Shown: positions 1-8,551 of the stretch, in pieces
Layout: each line of letters starts with the position of its first letter
How positions within the stretch are numbered: the stretch's first letter is position 1
DNA from: Actinomycetota bacterium
Lineage (GTDB): Bacteria > Actinomycetota > Acidimicrobiia > Acidimicrobiales > Poriferisodalaceae
DNA length: 64,000 nt
Direction of reading: 5' to 3'
Assembly (NCBI GenBank): GCA_014238065.1
Contig: JABABU010000034.1
Coordinates: 1 to 64,000 of the forward strand
The notes under the pieces: model-generated
The model's input: the letters and a program-made list of their open reading frames with translations, nothing else
Database searches by the model: none
Told to the model about the DNA's origin: nothing
Translations under genes and position numbers: made by a program

Positions 1-54
1 CTCCTTGGCTGCGGCCTTCTCCTTGGCTGCGGCCTTCTCCTTGGCTGCGGCCTT
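1..54 (-). repeat. Three tandem 18-bp repeats in the IF-2 linker
   Basis: The 18-base unit ctccttggctgcggcctt occurs three times without mismatch at 1-18, 19-36 and 37-54. It is in frame with infB and encodes AAAKEK. The array reaches the window edge, so the true copy number is unknown. Confidence 0.9.
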
Positions 55-264
55 CTTCTTTGCTACCGCGGGCTCTTCAGGCTGCTCGTCGCGAATCAGT
101 CCCTCGCGATCCGCCTTGCGTCGTACACGATCAGCTTGGGCGTCGACGATGCTCGATGAATGGCTCTTGACACCAATCCCGAGCGCGTCACAGAGGTCCA
201 GGGTCTCCTTGTTAGTCAGCCCCAGCTCTCGTGCCAGTTCGTATACGCGTAGGTTCTTCGGCAC
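1..264 (-). CDS. infB: Translation initiation factor IF-2, N-terminal part (cut by window edge)
   Basis: IF-2 is the GTPase that brings initiator tRNA to the 30S ribosome. Only the first 88 codons are inside the window. The protein opens VPKNLRVYELARELGLTNKE, the usual IF2_N helical domain, followed by the Lys/Ala/Glu-rich linker that joins it to the G domain. The GTG at 262-264 is the only start codon after an in-frame stop at 283-285; an AAGGAG lies at 269-274, four bases upstream. The linker contains three perfect 18-bp tandem copies at 1-54 encoding AAAKEK and probably continuing outside the window. It sits downstream of nusA, the standard nusA-infB order. The GTPase domain is not visible here. 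Confidence 0.9.
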   Translation of the reverse strand, partial: MPKNLRVYELARELGLTNKETLDLCDALGIGVKSHSSSIVDAQADRVRRKADREGLIRDEQPEEPAVAKKKAAAKEKAAAKEKAAAKE

Positions 265-294
265 ACAGCTCCTTGTCGCTGTTCAAATCGTGCA

Positions 295-333
295 GTTTCA
301 CAATGAAACGAGGACGCGTCTGGCGAGACGCGT
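295..333 (-). promoter_or_regulatory. Two adjacent stem-loops between nusA and infB
   Basis: Two perfect inverted repeats lie in the 194-bp nusA-infB spacer. One is gtttca/tgaaac (295-300 and 304-309, 3-nt loop). The other is acgcgtct/agacgcgt (314-321 and 326-333, 4-nt loop). On the minus strand the stronger stem comes first and is not followed by a T-tract, so a leader or processing structure upstream of infB is more likely than a strong terminator. No ylxR reading frame was found in this spacer. The function is inferred only. Confidence 0.4.
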
Positions 334-458
334 TGCGGGGGTCATCTGGTGTCGGAGTGTTCTGCGAGCCCAACGGGCGCGCAGGACCTGGTCCTCAACC
401 CAACGACCAAGCCTACGTTAACCGGTGAGACACCGAGTCGTCGCAGGTTCGTGAACCG

Positions 459-1721
459 CTATGCGTTCTCCGGTTCTTCCGCTTCGCCGGACTCAGCGGT
501 GGATTCTTCCTCTGAAGCGTCAGCATCGGGTGCTTCCGCGGCCGGATCGTCCTCCGACTGGGTCTCTTCGGAGGGCTCTTCCTCCTGGTCGGAAACCTCT
601 GCGTCTTTGTCGGTCGTCGAAGCTTCTGACGCATAGTCGGCCGCGCTCATCACGTCGCCACCCTCAGCAGGCTTCCATACGTACTCACCGGTTTCAGGAT
701 CGGTGATCCACTCACCTTCGGCCCACTCTTCGCCCTCGAAACCCGCCTCTTCATCCGCGAGCTGCGTCTCGCTCTTGATGTCGACACGCCAGCCGGTGAG
801 ACGAGCCGCAAGACGAGCGTTCTGACCTTCGCGACCGATCGCCAAAGACAACTGATGGTCAGGAACGATGACCTCTGCTGTGCCGTCCGCCTCGAGGAAG
901 CGAACTTCCTTGACCTTGGCCGGGGACAGGGCCTTAGCCACGAGCTCGTCGCTCATGTCCGAGAACGGAATGATGTCGATCTTCTCGCCACGTAGTTCGT
1001 TGACCACCTGCCGGACGCGGGCACCACGGGCACCGACGCACGCACCGACCGGATCGACGTTCGGGTCGTTCGACCAGACGGCGATCTTTGTGCGATGCCC
1101 TGGTTCGCGGGCACAGGCCTTGATCTCTACGGTGCCGTCGGCGATCTCGGGAACCTCGAGCTTGAACAGCTCGCGGATGAGGCCCGGGTGCGTCCTTGAA
1201 ACGACGATCTGAGGACCCTTGGCGGTCTTGCGAACCTCGACGATGTACGCCTTCAGCCGGCTGTTCGGCTCTGGGCGTTCGTATGGCACCTGCTCAGACT
1301 GCGGAAGCAGCGCCTCGACTCGGCCAAGGTCGAGCAGCGTATACCTGGCATCGGACTGTTGGATGATGCCGGTCACGATGTCGCCCTCGCGACCCGCATA
1401 CTCGTCATACTTCATGTCGCGCTCGACTTCGCGAATACGCTGGGTGAGCACCTGACGGGCGGTCTGGGCAGCAATCCGGCCGAAGTTCTCCGGGGTGTCG
1501 TCCCACTCGCGTTCGACGTTGCCATCTTCATCGAGTTCTTGTGCGATCACGCGGATATCGAAGGTCTCGTCGATGACGACGTAGGCATCCTCGGCGGCAC
1601 CTGACGTGCGCTTGTACGCAGACTCGAGACCATTCGCGAGCGCCTCGAGCAGGACATCGGTCGAGATTCCACGCTCAGCGGCAAGCGCCTGCAGCGCTTC
1701 CATCATGTCTGGCGTTGTCAT
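459..1721 (-). CDS. nusA: Transcription termination/antitermination protein NusA
   Basis: NusA binds RNA polymerase and nascent RNA and controls pausing, termination and antitermination. The 420-residue protein has the N-terminal polymerase-binding domain (about 1-130), an S1 domain (about 130-200) and two KH domains (about 205-345, with the typical VGARGARVR and IGREGQNARLA loops). It ends in a long Glu/Asp/Ser-rich acidic tail of about 60 residues. The start is the ATG at 1721, preceded by AGGAG seven bases upstream; this ATG overlaps the rimP stop in ATGA, so the two genes are translationally coupled. A longer open frame to 1784 lies inside rimP and is unlikely to be used. The acidic tail is longer than in many NusA proteins. 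Confidence 0.95.
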   Translation of the reverse strand: MTTPDMMEALQALAAERGISTDVLLEALANGLESAYKRTSGAAEDAYVVIDETFDIRVIAQELDEDGNVEREWDDTPENFGRIAAQTARQVLTQRIREVERDMKYDEYAGREGDIVTGIIQQSDARYTLLDLGRVEALLPQSEQVPYERPEPNSRLKAYIVEVRKTAKGPQIVVSRTHPGLIRELFKLEVPEIADGTVEIKACAREPGHRTKIAVWSNDPNVDPVGACVGARGARVRQVVNELRGEKIDIIPFSDMSDELVAKALSPAKVKEVRFLEADGTAEVIVPDHQLSLAIGREGQNARLAARLTGWRVDIKSETQLADEEAGFEGEEWAEGEWITDPETGEYVWKPAEGGDVMSAADYASEASTTDKDAEVSDQEEEPSEETQSEDDPAAEAPDADASEEESTAESGEAEEPENA

Positions 1722-2218
1722 GGCGTACTCCTGTGGGATGTGTTCGAGCTGGCGGCCTTGCCCCGTTTCGGCGCTGGACCCCACTCGAAGATGGTGCGAG
1801 CGGATTCGACGTCGTGCACCGGAACCCGCACTTCGCCACGCTCTTCGTCATCGATCGTGACGACGTCATCGTCGACGGCGACAAGGTCGCCTCGATATCG
1901 CTGCCTGCCCTCAGGGCCGGGCAAGGTCTTGATCGTGACGGTCTCACCGACCGCACCAGAGAAATGTTGGGTTGACCTGAGGTTTCGTTCGACACCTGGT
2001 GTCGAGACCTCGAGCAGATACGAACCACCTGAAGCGTCAGCTTCGTCGAGCGAGAGCGAGATCTCCCTCGACAGACGTTCCAGCGCTGCGAACGGCACAC
2101 CCTCTGGTCCGTCGATCGAGATGCGAAGCGTTGCACCCTTCTGCTCGACGTCGTAGAGCAACAAACCTGCCGCCTCTGCGAGCGGAAGGACGAGCGCGGC
2201 AACCTGGTCGGTGTTCAC
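1718..2218 (-). CDS. rimP: Ribosome maturation factor RimP
   Basis: RimP assists maturation of the 30S subunit. The 166-residue product shows the family's two-domain layout. The N-terminal half contains the motif YDVEQKGATLRISIDGPEGV, and the segment SYLLEVSTPGVERNLRS marks the domain junction. The C-terminal Sm-like domain contains GETVTIKTLPG. I chose the GTG at 2218 because AGGAGG lies just upstream; an in-frame GTG at 2233 is the alternative and would add five residues. The gene overlaps nusA by 4 nt (ATGA) and follows the terminator after ispG, so it is probably the first gene of the rimP-nusA-infB transcript. Confidence 0.93.
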   Translation of the reverse strand: MNTDQVAALVLPLAEAAGLLLYDVEQKGATLRISIDGPEGVPFAALERLSREISLSLDEADASGGSYLLEVSTPGVERNLRSTQHFSGAVGETVTIKTLPGPEGRQRYRGDLVAVDDDVVTIDDEERGEVRVPVHDVESARTIFEWGPAPKRGKAASSNTSHRSTP

Positions 2219-2256
2219 GAGTCCTCCTCTCACAACCTGATGCGATCTGAGCTCCG

Positions 2257-2288
2257 AAATACAAGAGAGCGTGGGCCTGAGCCCACGC
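2257..2288 (-). terminator. Intrinsic terminator after ispG
   Basis: A perfect 8-bp stem (gcgtgggc 2269-2276 and gcccacgc 2281-2288) with a 4-nt loop is followed, reading the minus strand, by the T-rich stretch tctcttgtattt (2257-2268). It lies 65 bp past the ispG stop and 39 bp before rimP. That placement would separate the dxr-rseP-ispG transcript from rimP-nusA-infB. Confidence 0.7.
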
Positions 2289-2353
2289 CCCTTCGAGGCA
2301 TTCCACGACCACGATACCAGCGTTCTACCGACTCGCCCCGCCGGACACCTCGA

Positions 2354-3562
2354 TCAGGTCTTCGAGGTTCGCGATCGGATCAGTTCGACAACCTGCTCGC
2401 TGTTGTTCGCATCTTCGCCCTGTATGTCGATGAGCTCAAGTCGATCCTTCTCGGCCTCTCCCTGAGCTGATGCGTCGGCATCGGCAAGCGCCCCCTCGAT
2501 ACCCTCGTGTGCGATCTTCTCTGCCCACTCGACGAGCGCGTCGACCATCTCGTCCTCCGGAACTACTTTCACGACCTGCCCTCTGACAAAGAGGTGACCG
2601 CGCTTGCGGCCGGCCGCAATGCCGAGATCTGCGCCCTTGGCCTCGCCGGGACCGTTCACGACACAACCCATCACAGCCACCTGAACCGCCAATTCCCTTT
2701 CACCGAGCGCAGCTTGCGCGTCGGCCGCGACTTGGATCACGTCGACCTCGGCCCGACCACAAGACGGACATGCAATGAGGTCGAGACCCTTACGCTCTCG
2801 AAGTCCGAGCACCTCCAGCAGCTTCCGGCCGACCTTCGCCTCCTCGACAGGATCGGCGGTCAGGCTGTAACGAATCGTGTCACCGATGCCTTCATTCAGC
2901 AGGGTCGCGATTCCAGCCGTGGCTTTCACAATCCCGTTCGGAGGTGGACCTGCCTCTGTCACGCCAAGGTGCAGCGGATAGTCGACCGTGTCGGAGAGCA
3001 GACGGTAGCTGTCGACCATCAGCCGAACGTCCGATGCCTTCACCGAGATCTTCACGTCGTCGAAGCCGACGTCTTCAAAATGGCCGAGCTCACGCTTCGC
3101 CGATTCGACGAGGGCCTCGGCCGTCATGCCGTATTTCTCTTCGATGTCGGGGTCGAGGCTCCCTCCGTTGACACCGATGCGAATTGGCACTCCCCTGTCC
3201 TTGGCTGCGCTGGCAACAGCCTTGATGTCGGCCGGCTTCCGGATGTTCCCCGGATTGAGTCGAAGACAGTCGACCCCGGCGTCAAGAGCAGCGAGAGCGA
3301 GTTTGTACTGGAAGTGGATGTCGGCAACCAGCGGCACAGGAGACCGGGGCACGATTCTCGCGAGACCCTCTACTGCGGCCTGGTCATTGCACGTGCACCT
3401 GACGATGTCGGCCCCAGCGCCGGCGAGCGCGTAGATCTGTTCGAGCGTGCCGTCGACATCACCGGTCTTGGAGGTCGTCATCGACTGAACCGTGATCGGC
3501 GCACGTCCGCCCACTTGGACGTCGCCAACCACCACTGCCCGCGTCTCGCGTCGATCAAACAC
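2354..3562 (-). CDS. ispG: 4-hydroxy-3-methylbut-2-en-1-yl diphosphate synthase IspG
   Basis: IspG is the iron-sulfur enzyme that converts MEcPP to HMBPP in the non-mevalonate isoprenoid pathway. The 402-residue protein has the N-terminal TIM-barrel (VQSMTTSKTGD near 25-35; DIHFQYKLAL at 81-90; LNPGNI at 102-107). The C-terminal domain carries the [4Fe-4S] cysteines Cys265, Cys268 (CPSCGR) and Cys300 (MGCVVNGPGE), with Glu307. A polar tail of about 60 residues follows the core. The GTG at 3562 fits the family N-terminus, though no clear ribosome-binding site precedes it. It lies downstream of dxr and rseP, the usual actinobacterial arrangement, although rseP is not an isoprenoid gene. Confidence 0.95.
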   Translation of the reverse strand: MFDRRETRAVVVGDVQVGGRAPITVQSMTTSKTGDVDGTLEQIYALAGAGADIVRCTCNDQAAVEGLARIVPRSPVPLVADIHFQYKLALAALDAGVDCLRLNPGNIRKPADIKAVASAAKDRGVPIRIGVNGGSLDPDIEEKYGMTAEALVESAKRELGHFEDVGFDDVKISVKASDVRLMVDSYRLLSDTVDYPLHLGVTEAGPPPNGIVKATAGIATLLNEGIGDTIRYSLTADPVEEAKVGRKLLEVLGLRERKGLDLIACPSCGRAEVDVIQVAADAQAALGERELAVQVAVMGCVVNGPGEAKGADLGIAAGRKRGHLFVRGQVVKVVPEDEMVDALVEWAEKIAHEGIEGALADADASAQGEAEKDRLELIDIQGEDANNSEQVVELIRSRTSKT

Positions 3563-3680
3563 AAGATGAACTGTATGGCGCGAGCCATCCCTTCGACGCG
3601 CTGGTACGCGGATGCGGAGCGAACGTCAGCACGTGGGGAGTCCGAGGAGCCTAGGGAACGAGCGGTCCGAGAGCGGAGCT

Positions 3681-4898
3681 CTACAGCGTGATCGGGTTTG
3701 CAATGTCGAGCCAGACGGCGCCGAGGCCGAACAGGACGAGGAATGCGAAGACGGCGTACGTGAGCGGGAGCAGCTTGGTGACGTCGAGGACATAGCGGTC
3801 ACCGTTTCGGCTCCGGATGCGTTCGTACGTGGCGATGGCGATGTGTCCGCCGTCGAGCGGAAGGAGCGGCAGGAGGTTGAACACGCCGATGAACACGTTG
3901 AACATGGCGAGGAGCCACACGACGCTGCCACCGAGCTGGCTCCCGATCTGTACGACACCGATGACCGACAAGGGTCGGCTTCCGTCTGCTTCTTGCACTT
4001 CGGCGCCAGGAGAGGTGAAGACCCGGTCCACGAAGCCACCGATGTTCTTGGCGAATTGGCCGATGCCGTTGAGCGAGTCCCATATTCGGTCGGGGTACTC
4101 GACAGCTGTTCGCCAGACCGCGGCAGGAGCCGAATCGCGTACCGGTTCATACACGGCGCCGACGCCGAGGAATCCGACGGTCTCACCAGCCGGGTCCTCG
4201 CGACTGCCGATGGTCGTGGTCAGTTCGAGTGAGGCATCGTCACGTTCGACGACGAGGACAACGGTCTCGCCTGCCAGTGGCACGACGACGGCAATGAGGT
4301 CATTGAACGTGGCCGTCGATTCCCCGTCGACGGACACAAGCCGGTCCCCTGCCTGAAGGCCGACGGCTTCAGCTGCTGAGTTCGCGGAGGGCTCGGTGAT
4401 GGTCCACTCGTCAGCGCGCTCGAGCCCGACGATGCCGAAGCTGATGAAGAAGAGAACGAACGCGATGATGAAGTGCATCGCCGATCCGGCAGAGGCCACG
4501 AGGACCCGTTTCGGATAACTCTGCTGACGGTAGGTCCTTGGCTCGTCAGCAAGCGGGACCTCTTCGAGGTTGCTCATCCCGATGATGCGCACGTATGCGC
4601 CGGCGAGAATCGGTTTGATGCCGAAGGTTGTCTCACCGCGCTTGAACGAAAACACGCGAGGACCAAATCCGATGAAGAACTCTGTGGCCTTCATCCCGGT
4701 CCATCGGGCAGTCATGAAGTGGCCGAGTTCGTGGAGGAACACGAACACCACGATGGCGAGCACGATCACCAGCGAAGCGGGAGAGGCAAAGCCGAGAATG
4801 ACGAGAAGACCTAGCACGAGCGCGAGACCAGTCCAGTTGCTCTGCTCGTCGGGGTTGTCGGTTTCCTGGTCCAGTTCAACTGGTCGATGATCGGTCAC
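3681..4898 (-). CDS. rseP: Site-2 intramembrane zinc metalloprotease, RseP/Rip1 family
   Basis: Family members cut membrane proteins such as anti-sigma factors inside the bilayer. The 405-residue protein has a short cytoplasmic start, a hydrophobic segment (about 23-55) ending in the zinc motif HELGH at 56-60, and a PDZ domain (about 185-260) containing GLQAGDRLVSVDGES. The third zinc ligand motif LDGGH is at 348-352 inside a late membrane segment, and a final membrane helix lies near the C-terminus. All catalytic motifs are present. The GTG at 4898 is the start. A 161-bp spacer separates it from dxr upstream; ispG follows 118 bp downstream. The substrate in this organism is unknown. Confidence 0.93.
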   Translation of the reverse strand: MTDHRPVELDQETDNPDEQSNWTGLALVLGLLVILGFASPASLVIVLAIVVFVFLHELGHFMTARWTGMKATEFFIGFGPRVFSFKRGETTFGIKPILAGAYVRIIGMSNLEEVPLADEPRTYRQQSYPKRVLVASAGSAMHFIIAFVLFFISFGIVGLERADEWTITEPSANSAAEAVGLQAGDRLVSVDGESTATFNDLIAVVVPLAGETVVLVVERDDASLELTTTIGSREDPAGETVGFLGVGAVYEPVRDSAPAAVWRTAVEYPDRIWDSLNGIGQFAKNIGGFVDRVFTSPGAEVQEADGSRPLSVIGVVQIGSQLGGSVVWLLAMFNVFIGVFNLLPLLPLDGGHIAIATYERIRSRNGDRYVLDVTKLLPLTYAVFAFLVLFGLGAVWLDIANPITL

Positions 4899-5059
4899 GT
4901 GAAGAATCCTCGGTCGAAGTGTGTCGTCGCAGCGACGTGACTCGGGTCGGCCGTTGTGGCGCTCAGATCAAGACCGTTGGAGAGAATCTGAGTTGTGAAA
5001 GCCGTCGAACACGCCAGGTGTTCCATAATCGTCGACACATCGCACGCGCACACGTCAGG

Positions 5060-6229
5060 TCAGCCAAGGTTGTCGAGCAGCTCGGCAGCGATGGCACGGG
5101 CCCGTTTGTCGACGTCCATGACCGCGCCGACAGAATCCGCTGGCGTGCCGTCGTGGAGTTCCAGGATGGTCTCGAGCGTCTCAGAAATTCCGGTCCACGC
5201 TATTGCTCCATGCAGGAACGCGTCGACCACGACCTCGTTGGCCGCGTTGAGCCACGCCGGAGCGGTACCCCCCATTCGACCCGCCTCGAACGCGAGACGA
5301 AGGCAGGAGAACGTGTCGATGTCGGGCGCTTCGAAGTCCAGTCGACCCAGCTCAGACCAATCGATGGACCCGAACGAAGTCGAGATGCGATGCGGGTACG
5401 CCAGCGCATACCCGATGGGCAGTCTCATGTCGGGAAGCGAGAGTTGGGCGATGGTCGCCCCGTCCGTGAACTCGACCATCGAATGGATGATCGACTGGGG
5501 ATGAACGACCACTTCGATGTGCTCATAGTCGATGCCGAACAGCTCGTGAGCCTCGATCACCTCGAGACCCTTGTTCATGAGCGTCGAAGAGTCGATGGTG
5601 ATCTTCGGACCCATCGACCACGTGGGATGCGCCAAAGCGTCGTCGACCGTCACCGATCGCAGCGAGTCGGTAGTTCGGCCGCGAAACGGCCCTCCGCTCG
5701 CCGTGAGAACGACCCGATTGACACCGATCGTCGAACCGTCTGGCTCACCGAGAGCGGACCTTAGACACTGGTGGATCGCGCAATGCTCCGAGTCGACCGG
5801 AATCAACTCAGCACCGGGGGTCGATCGGAGCGGCTGCACCACGGGACCGGCCGCGATGAGTGACTCCTTGTTCGCCAACGCCAGGCGGCGACCCGAGGCG
5901 AGGGTCGCGAGGGTCACGCCGAGGCCGGCGAACCCCACAACACCGTTCACGACAACGTCGGCTTCCGGGGCTACATCGGCAAGCGCTGACGGGCCCGCGA
6001 CCAGTTCCGTCCCGGCAGGTAGTCGCTTCGCCAACTCTGTGGCCTTGGAAGCATCGGCAAGGGCCACGACGTCTGGACGGAACTCCATTGCCTGGTCGGC
6101 GAGAACGTCGATCGACGAGCCGGCCCCTAGCACCGAGATCCGGTACACATCACCCTCGGCCCTGACGACATCGGCAGTCTGGATGCCGATTGATCCCGTC
6201 GAGCCGAGGACAGCGACTGACGTTGGCAT
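5060..6229 (-). CDS. dxr: 1-deoxy-D-xylulose-5-phosphate reductoisomerase
   Basis: Dxr carries out the second step of the non-mevalonate isoprenoid pathway, turning DXP into MEP with NADPH. The 389-residue protein has the NADPH loop GSTGSIG at 9-15, the NKES motif with its catalytic environment (LALANKESLIAAG near 115-127), the metal and substrate segment PVDSEHCAIHQCL (about 142-154), and the flexible loop HPTWSMGPKITIDSSTLMNK (about 200-220). The length matches the family. It starts 5 bp after the cdsA stop, so the two are probably co-transcribed. With ispG, two enzymes of the pathway are encoded within 4 kb. Confidence 0.96.
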   Translation of the reverse strand: MPTSVAVLGSTGSIGIQTADVVRAEGDVYRISVLGAGSSIDVLADQAMEFRPDVVALADASKATELAKRLPAGTELVAGPSALADVAPEADVVVNGVVGFAGLGVTLATLASGRRLALANKESLIAAGPVVQPLRSTPGAELIPVDSEHCAIHQCLRSALGEPDGSTIGVNRVVLTASGGPFRGRTTDSLRSVTVDDALAHPTWSMGPKITIDSSTLMNKGLEVIEAHELFGIDYEHIEVVVHPQSIIHSMVEFTDGATIAQLSLPDMRLPIGYALAYPHRISTSFGSIDWSELGRLDFEAPDIDTFSCLRLAFEAGRMGGTAPAWLNAANEVVVDAFLHGAIAWTGISETLETILELHDGTPADSVGAVMDVDKRARAIAAELLDNLG

Positions 6230-6234
6230 CTGAC

Positions 6235-7902
6235 TCAGAGAACGAGGAGATCGAGGTCTCGCGCCAATGCCAGGTAGTAGACGGCAGGGATCACGAGCAA
6301 TAGCGCATCGAACCGGTCGAACACGCCACCGTGCCCAGGCAGAGCCGTTCCCATGTCCTTTATCCCGAGATCACGTTTGATCAACGACTGAGCAAGATCA
6401 CCGAGCGGTGCAATCACCGCCACCACGATGCCAAGTAGCAATGCGTCGACCTGATTCAGGTCCCACGGCGCAATTCCTGGAGCGAGACCGAGCCCGAATG
6501 TCACGACGAGAATCGACATGATCATTCCGCCGATGAGACCTTCGTAGGTCTTGTTGGGGCTGATGCTCGGAGCAAGTCGACTTTGTCCGGTAGCGCGACC
6601 GATGAAGAGGCCAGCTATGTCGTAGGTGACGGTGCCGACAATGGCCCCGAGCAGGATGCCGGACCCGTGCGGCAACTCCAGCACCAGCGGGATGTGCGCG
6701 CCGAGCAGCCCGACCCACATCACGCCGAAAATGGTGACGCTGAGGTTCGCGGTCGGACGATCCGGCTCGATGCCGAACAGATACCACAGCAGCCCGAAGA
6801 TGGTCAGGATCGTGAGCACCAGCGGAATTGCCTCTGGGCCCTTCCAGTAAGCCGCCAGGGGAAGGCCGGCTGAGGCGGTAAGGCCAAGCAGCGTTGCCGG
6901 GCGGTATCCCACCATGCGAACGGCGAGCAAGAACTCGCTGGTTGCCAGAACCAGCAGCGGGACGACCATCATCATGGCGTAGCCGGGGCCCCTGTCGACA
7001 AGGGCAAGGAATGCGGCTGCCAGGACGGCTCCGACGAGGACAGCGATCGGCATGTTCCTGCCGCCACTCGGAGCGGCTGTCCCTGCTCCACCGGTCTCCG
7101 TCTCGCGGGTGTGCAACACCATTCGCTCTGCAGCGTCATCGGAAGGTCGATGCGACTCGTAGTCCTGAGCGCCCTCGCGCCACAGTGGAGACGGGTCATC
7201 GAGGGCCGACCAGGCGTCGATCTCATCACCGGGACCGGCAGCGCTTTCGGGTGCAGCAAACACGTCGCGGCTCCCAGGACTGGACCGTTCGGAATCGGCA
7301 ATCAGGTCGTCGAGGTCACTGAGGTCGCCAGCGACGAACTCGTCGCCGCGACGAGCAGGCCCTCCGCCTGGTCCTTCGAATCCGGAGTCTGTGGACTCGA
7401 AACCGGCGAGGACGTCCGGTCCGACCGAGCCGAAAAACCCTTCGACTGGCCGCTCCTCAGCAGTCTCAGAGGTCGATCCCGGAGTTGACGCACCCCAGCG
7501 CGGCGCTGGCAGATCGCCATCGCCGTCCATCCCGATGATGTCATCGAGGGGGCCTGTCGGCTCGGGTTCGATGGTGCCTCCGGCAAGGGATCCTGGCAGG
7601 TCGATACCTGTCGGCGAACCGGCCGGAAATGCAGCTGCAACATCATCGCCCGGATCGACCGAGCCCAAGACTCCCGTAGTCGGACCCTCGTCGGCCATGT
7701 TCGGATCGTCGGGGAGTTGCGGAAAAAGACGGGACCCGCCCGATCGAGGACCTGGCAAGGTCGTCGATATGTTGATGATCGGCATCTCTCCGGTCGCGGG
7801 CTCCGACCAATGCGGCATCGAGGAAGTGTCGTCGAACGAGAAGAGCGGACCATCGTCATGGCCCTCTTCATCGCGATGTTCGACGTCATCGTGATCGCTC
7901 AC
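6235..7902 (-). CDS. cdsA: Phosphatidate cytidylyltransferase (CDP-diacylglycerol synthase) with long N-terminal extension
   Basis: CdsA makes CDP-diacylglycerol, the precursor of membrane phospholipids. The C-terminal ~270 residues form the usual multi-helix membrane enzyme ending in the family signature (SLIKRDLGIKDMG, then LPGHGGVFDRFD). Residues 1 to about 285 are an extra soluble region rich in Asp, Glu, Gly, Pro and Ser with no recognisable fold; normal CdsA is about 265-300 residues in total, this one 555. The GTG at 7902 has AGAGAGGAAGG upstream. The extension has normal codon use and runs unbroken into the enzyme, so I regard it as real. An internal ATG just before the first membrane helix (MPIAVLVGAV) is the alternative start. 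Confidence 0.92.
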   Translation of the reverse strand: MSDHDDVEHRDEEGHDDGPLFSFDDTSSMPHWSEPATGEMPIINISTTLPGPRSGGSRLFPQLPDDPNMADEGPTTGVLGSVDPGDDVAAAFPAGSPTGIDLPGSLAGGTIEPEPTGPLDDIIGMDGDGDLPAPRWGASTPGSTSETAEERPVEGFFGSVGPDVLAGFESTDSGFEGPGGGPARRGDEFVAGDLSDLDDLIADSERSSPGSRDVFAAPESAAGPGDEIDAWSALDDPSPLWREGAQDYESHRPSDDAAERMVLHTRETETGGAGTAAPSGGRNMPIAVLVGAVLAAAFLALVDRGPGYAMMMVVPLLVLATSEFLLAVRMVGYRPATLLGLTASAGLPLAAYWKGPEAIPLVLTILTIFGLLWYLFGIEPDRPTANLSVTIFGVMWVGLLGAHIPLVLELPHGSGILLGAIVGTVTYDIAGLFIGRATGQSRLAPSISPNKTYEGLIGGMIMSILVVTFGLGLAPGIAPWDLNQVDALLLGIVVAVIAPLGDLAQSLIKRDLGIKDMGTALPGHGGVFDRFDALLLVIPAVYYLALARDLDLLVL

Positions 7903-7984
7903 GAAACCTTCCTCTCTTCATGCAGACCTGCAGTCCGTTCGAGTGTGCCACGATGCATCCCAGATCACGGGCATCTGTATGGTG

Positions 7985-8551
7985 TCAAACCTCGAGCAGC
8001 TCTGCTTCCTTGGCTTTCAGCGCTGCGTCGATGCTCTCGACGCGGGCCTGAGTGTGCCTGTCGAGCTCCTTTTCGAACCTGTCGAGTTCATCGGAGGAAA
8101 TCTCCTTGTCCTTTTCCATCGCCTCGAGATCCTGACGAGCACTTCGCCGAAGATTTCGTATCGCGATCTTGCCGTCCTCGGCCTGTTTACGGACAACCTT
8201 CACGAGATCCCTACGTCGCTCCTCGGTGAGTGGCGGAAAGACCAGACGGATCTTGTCACCGTCGTTACCGGGGTTGATGCCAAGGTCAGAGGCTTGAACT
8301 GCCTTCTCGATCGCGGGCAGCGAGGCCACGTCGTAGGGCTGGATCATCAGCACCCGCGCCTCGGGGACGTTGAAACCGGCGAGTTGCTGCAGTGGCACTT
8401 CAGCCCCGTAGTAGTCGACACGAAGCTTCTCGACGAGCGCAGGAGTTGCTCTGCCGGTGCGAACTGAACCGAAGAGGCCCTGGGCATGCTCGACAGCCCG
8501 GTCCATACGCTCGGCTGCATCGCTGACGATCTCTTCGGCGAACTCGCTCAC
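7985..8551 (-). CDS. frr: Ribosome recycling factor
   Basis: RRF splits post-termination ribosomes together with EF-G. The 188-residue product shows the three-helix bundle sequence: [20 protein letters not shown] near residue 30, [13 protein letters not shown] near 65, [20 protein letters not shown] near 95, then the long [21 protein letters not shown] helix. The GTG at 8551 overlaps the pyrH stop in GTGA, giving translational coupling. A longer open frame to 8650 lies within pyrH and is not the real start. The order pyrH-frr-cdsA is standard. Confidence 0.96.
   Translation of the reverse strand: MSEFAEEIVSDAAERMDRAVEHAQGLFGSVRTGRATPALVEKLRVDYYGAEVPLQQLAGFNVPEARVLMIQPYDVASLPAIEKAVQASDLGINPGNDGDKIRLVFPPLTEERRRDLVKVVRKQAEDGKIAIRNLRRSARQDLEAMEKDKEISSDELDRFEKELDRHTQARVESIDAALKAKEAELLEV

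Noticed and set aside
300-420. Remnant of ylxR on the minus strand
   Set aside because: A short open frame ending ATRLARRVLVSL exists, but it has no start, no RTCxGCR motif and no clear similarity.
2507-3691. 394-residue plus-strand frame opposite ispG
   Set aside because: It is antisense to a full-length, motif-complete ispG. Long antisense frames are expected in high-GC genes. The product has no domain and is His/Arg-rich.
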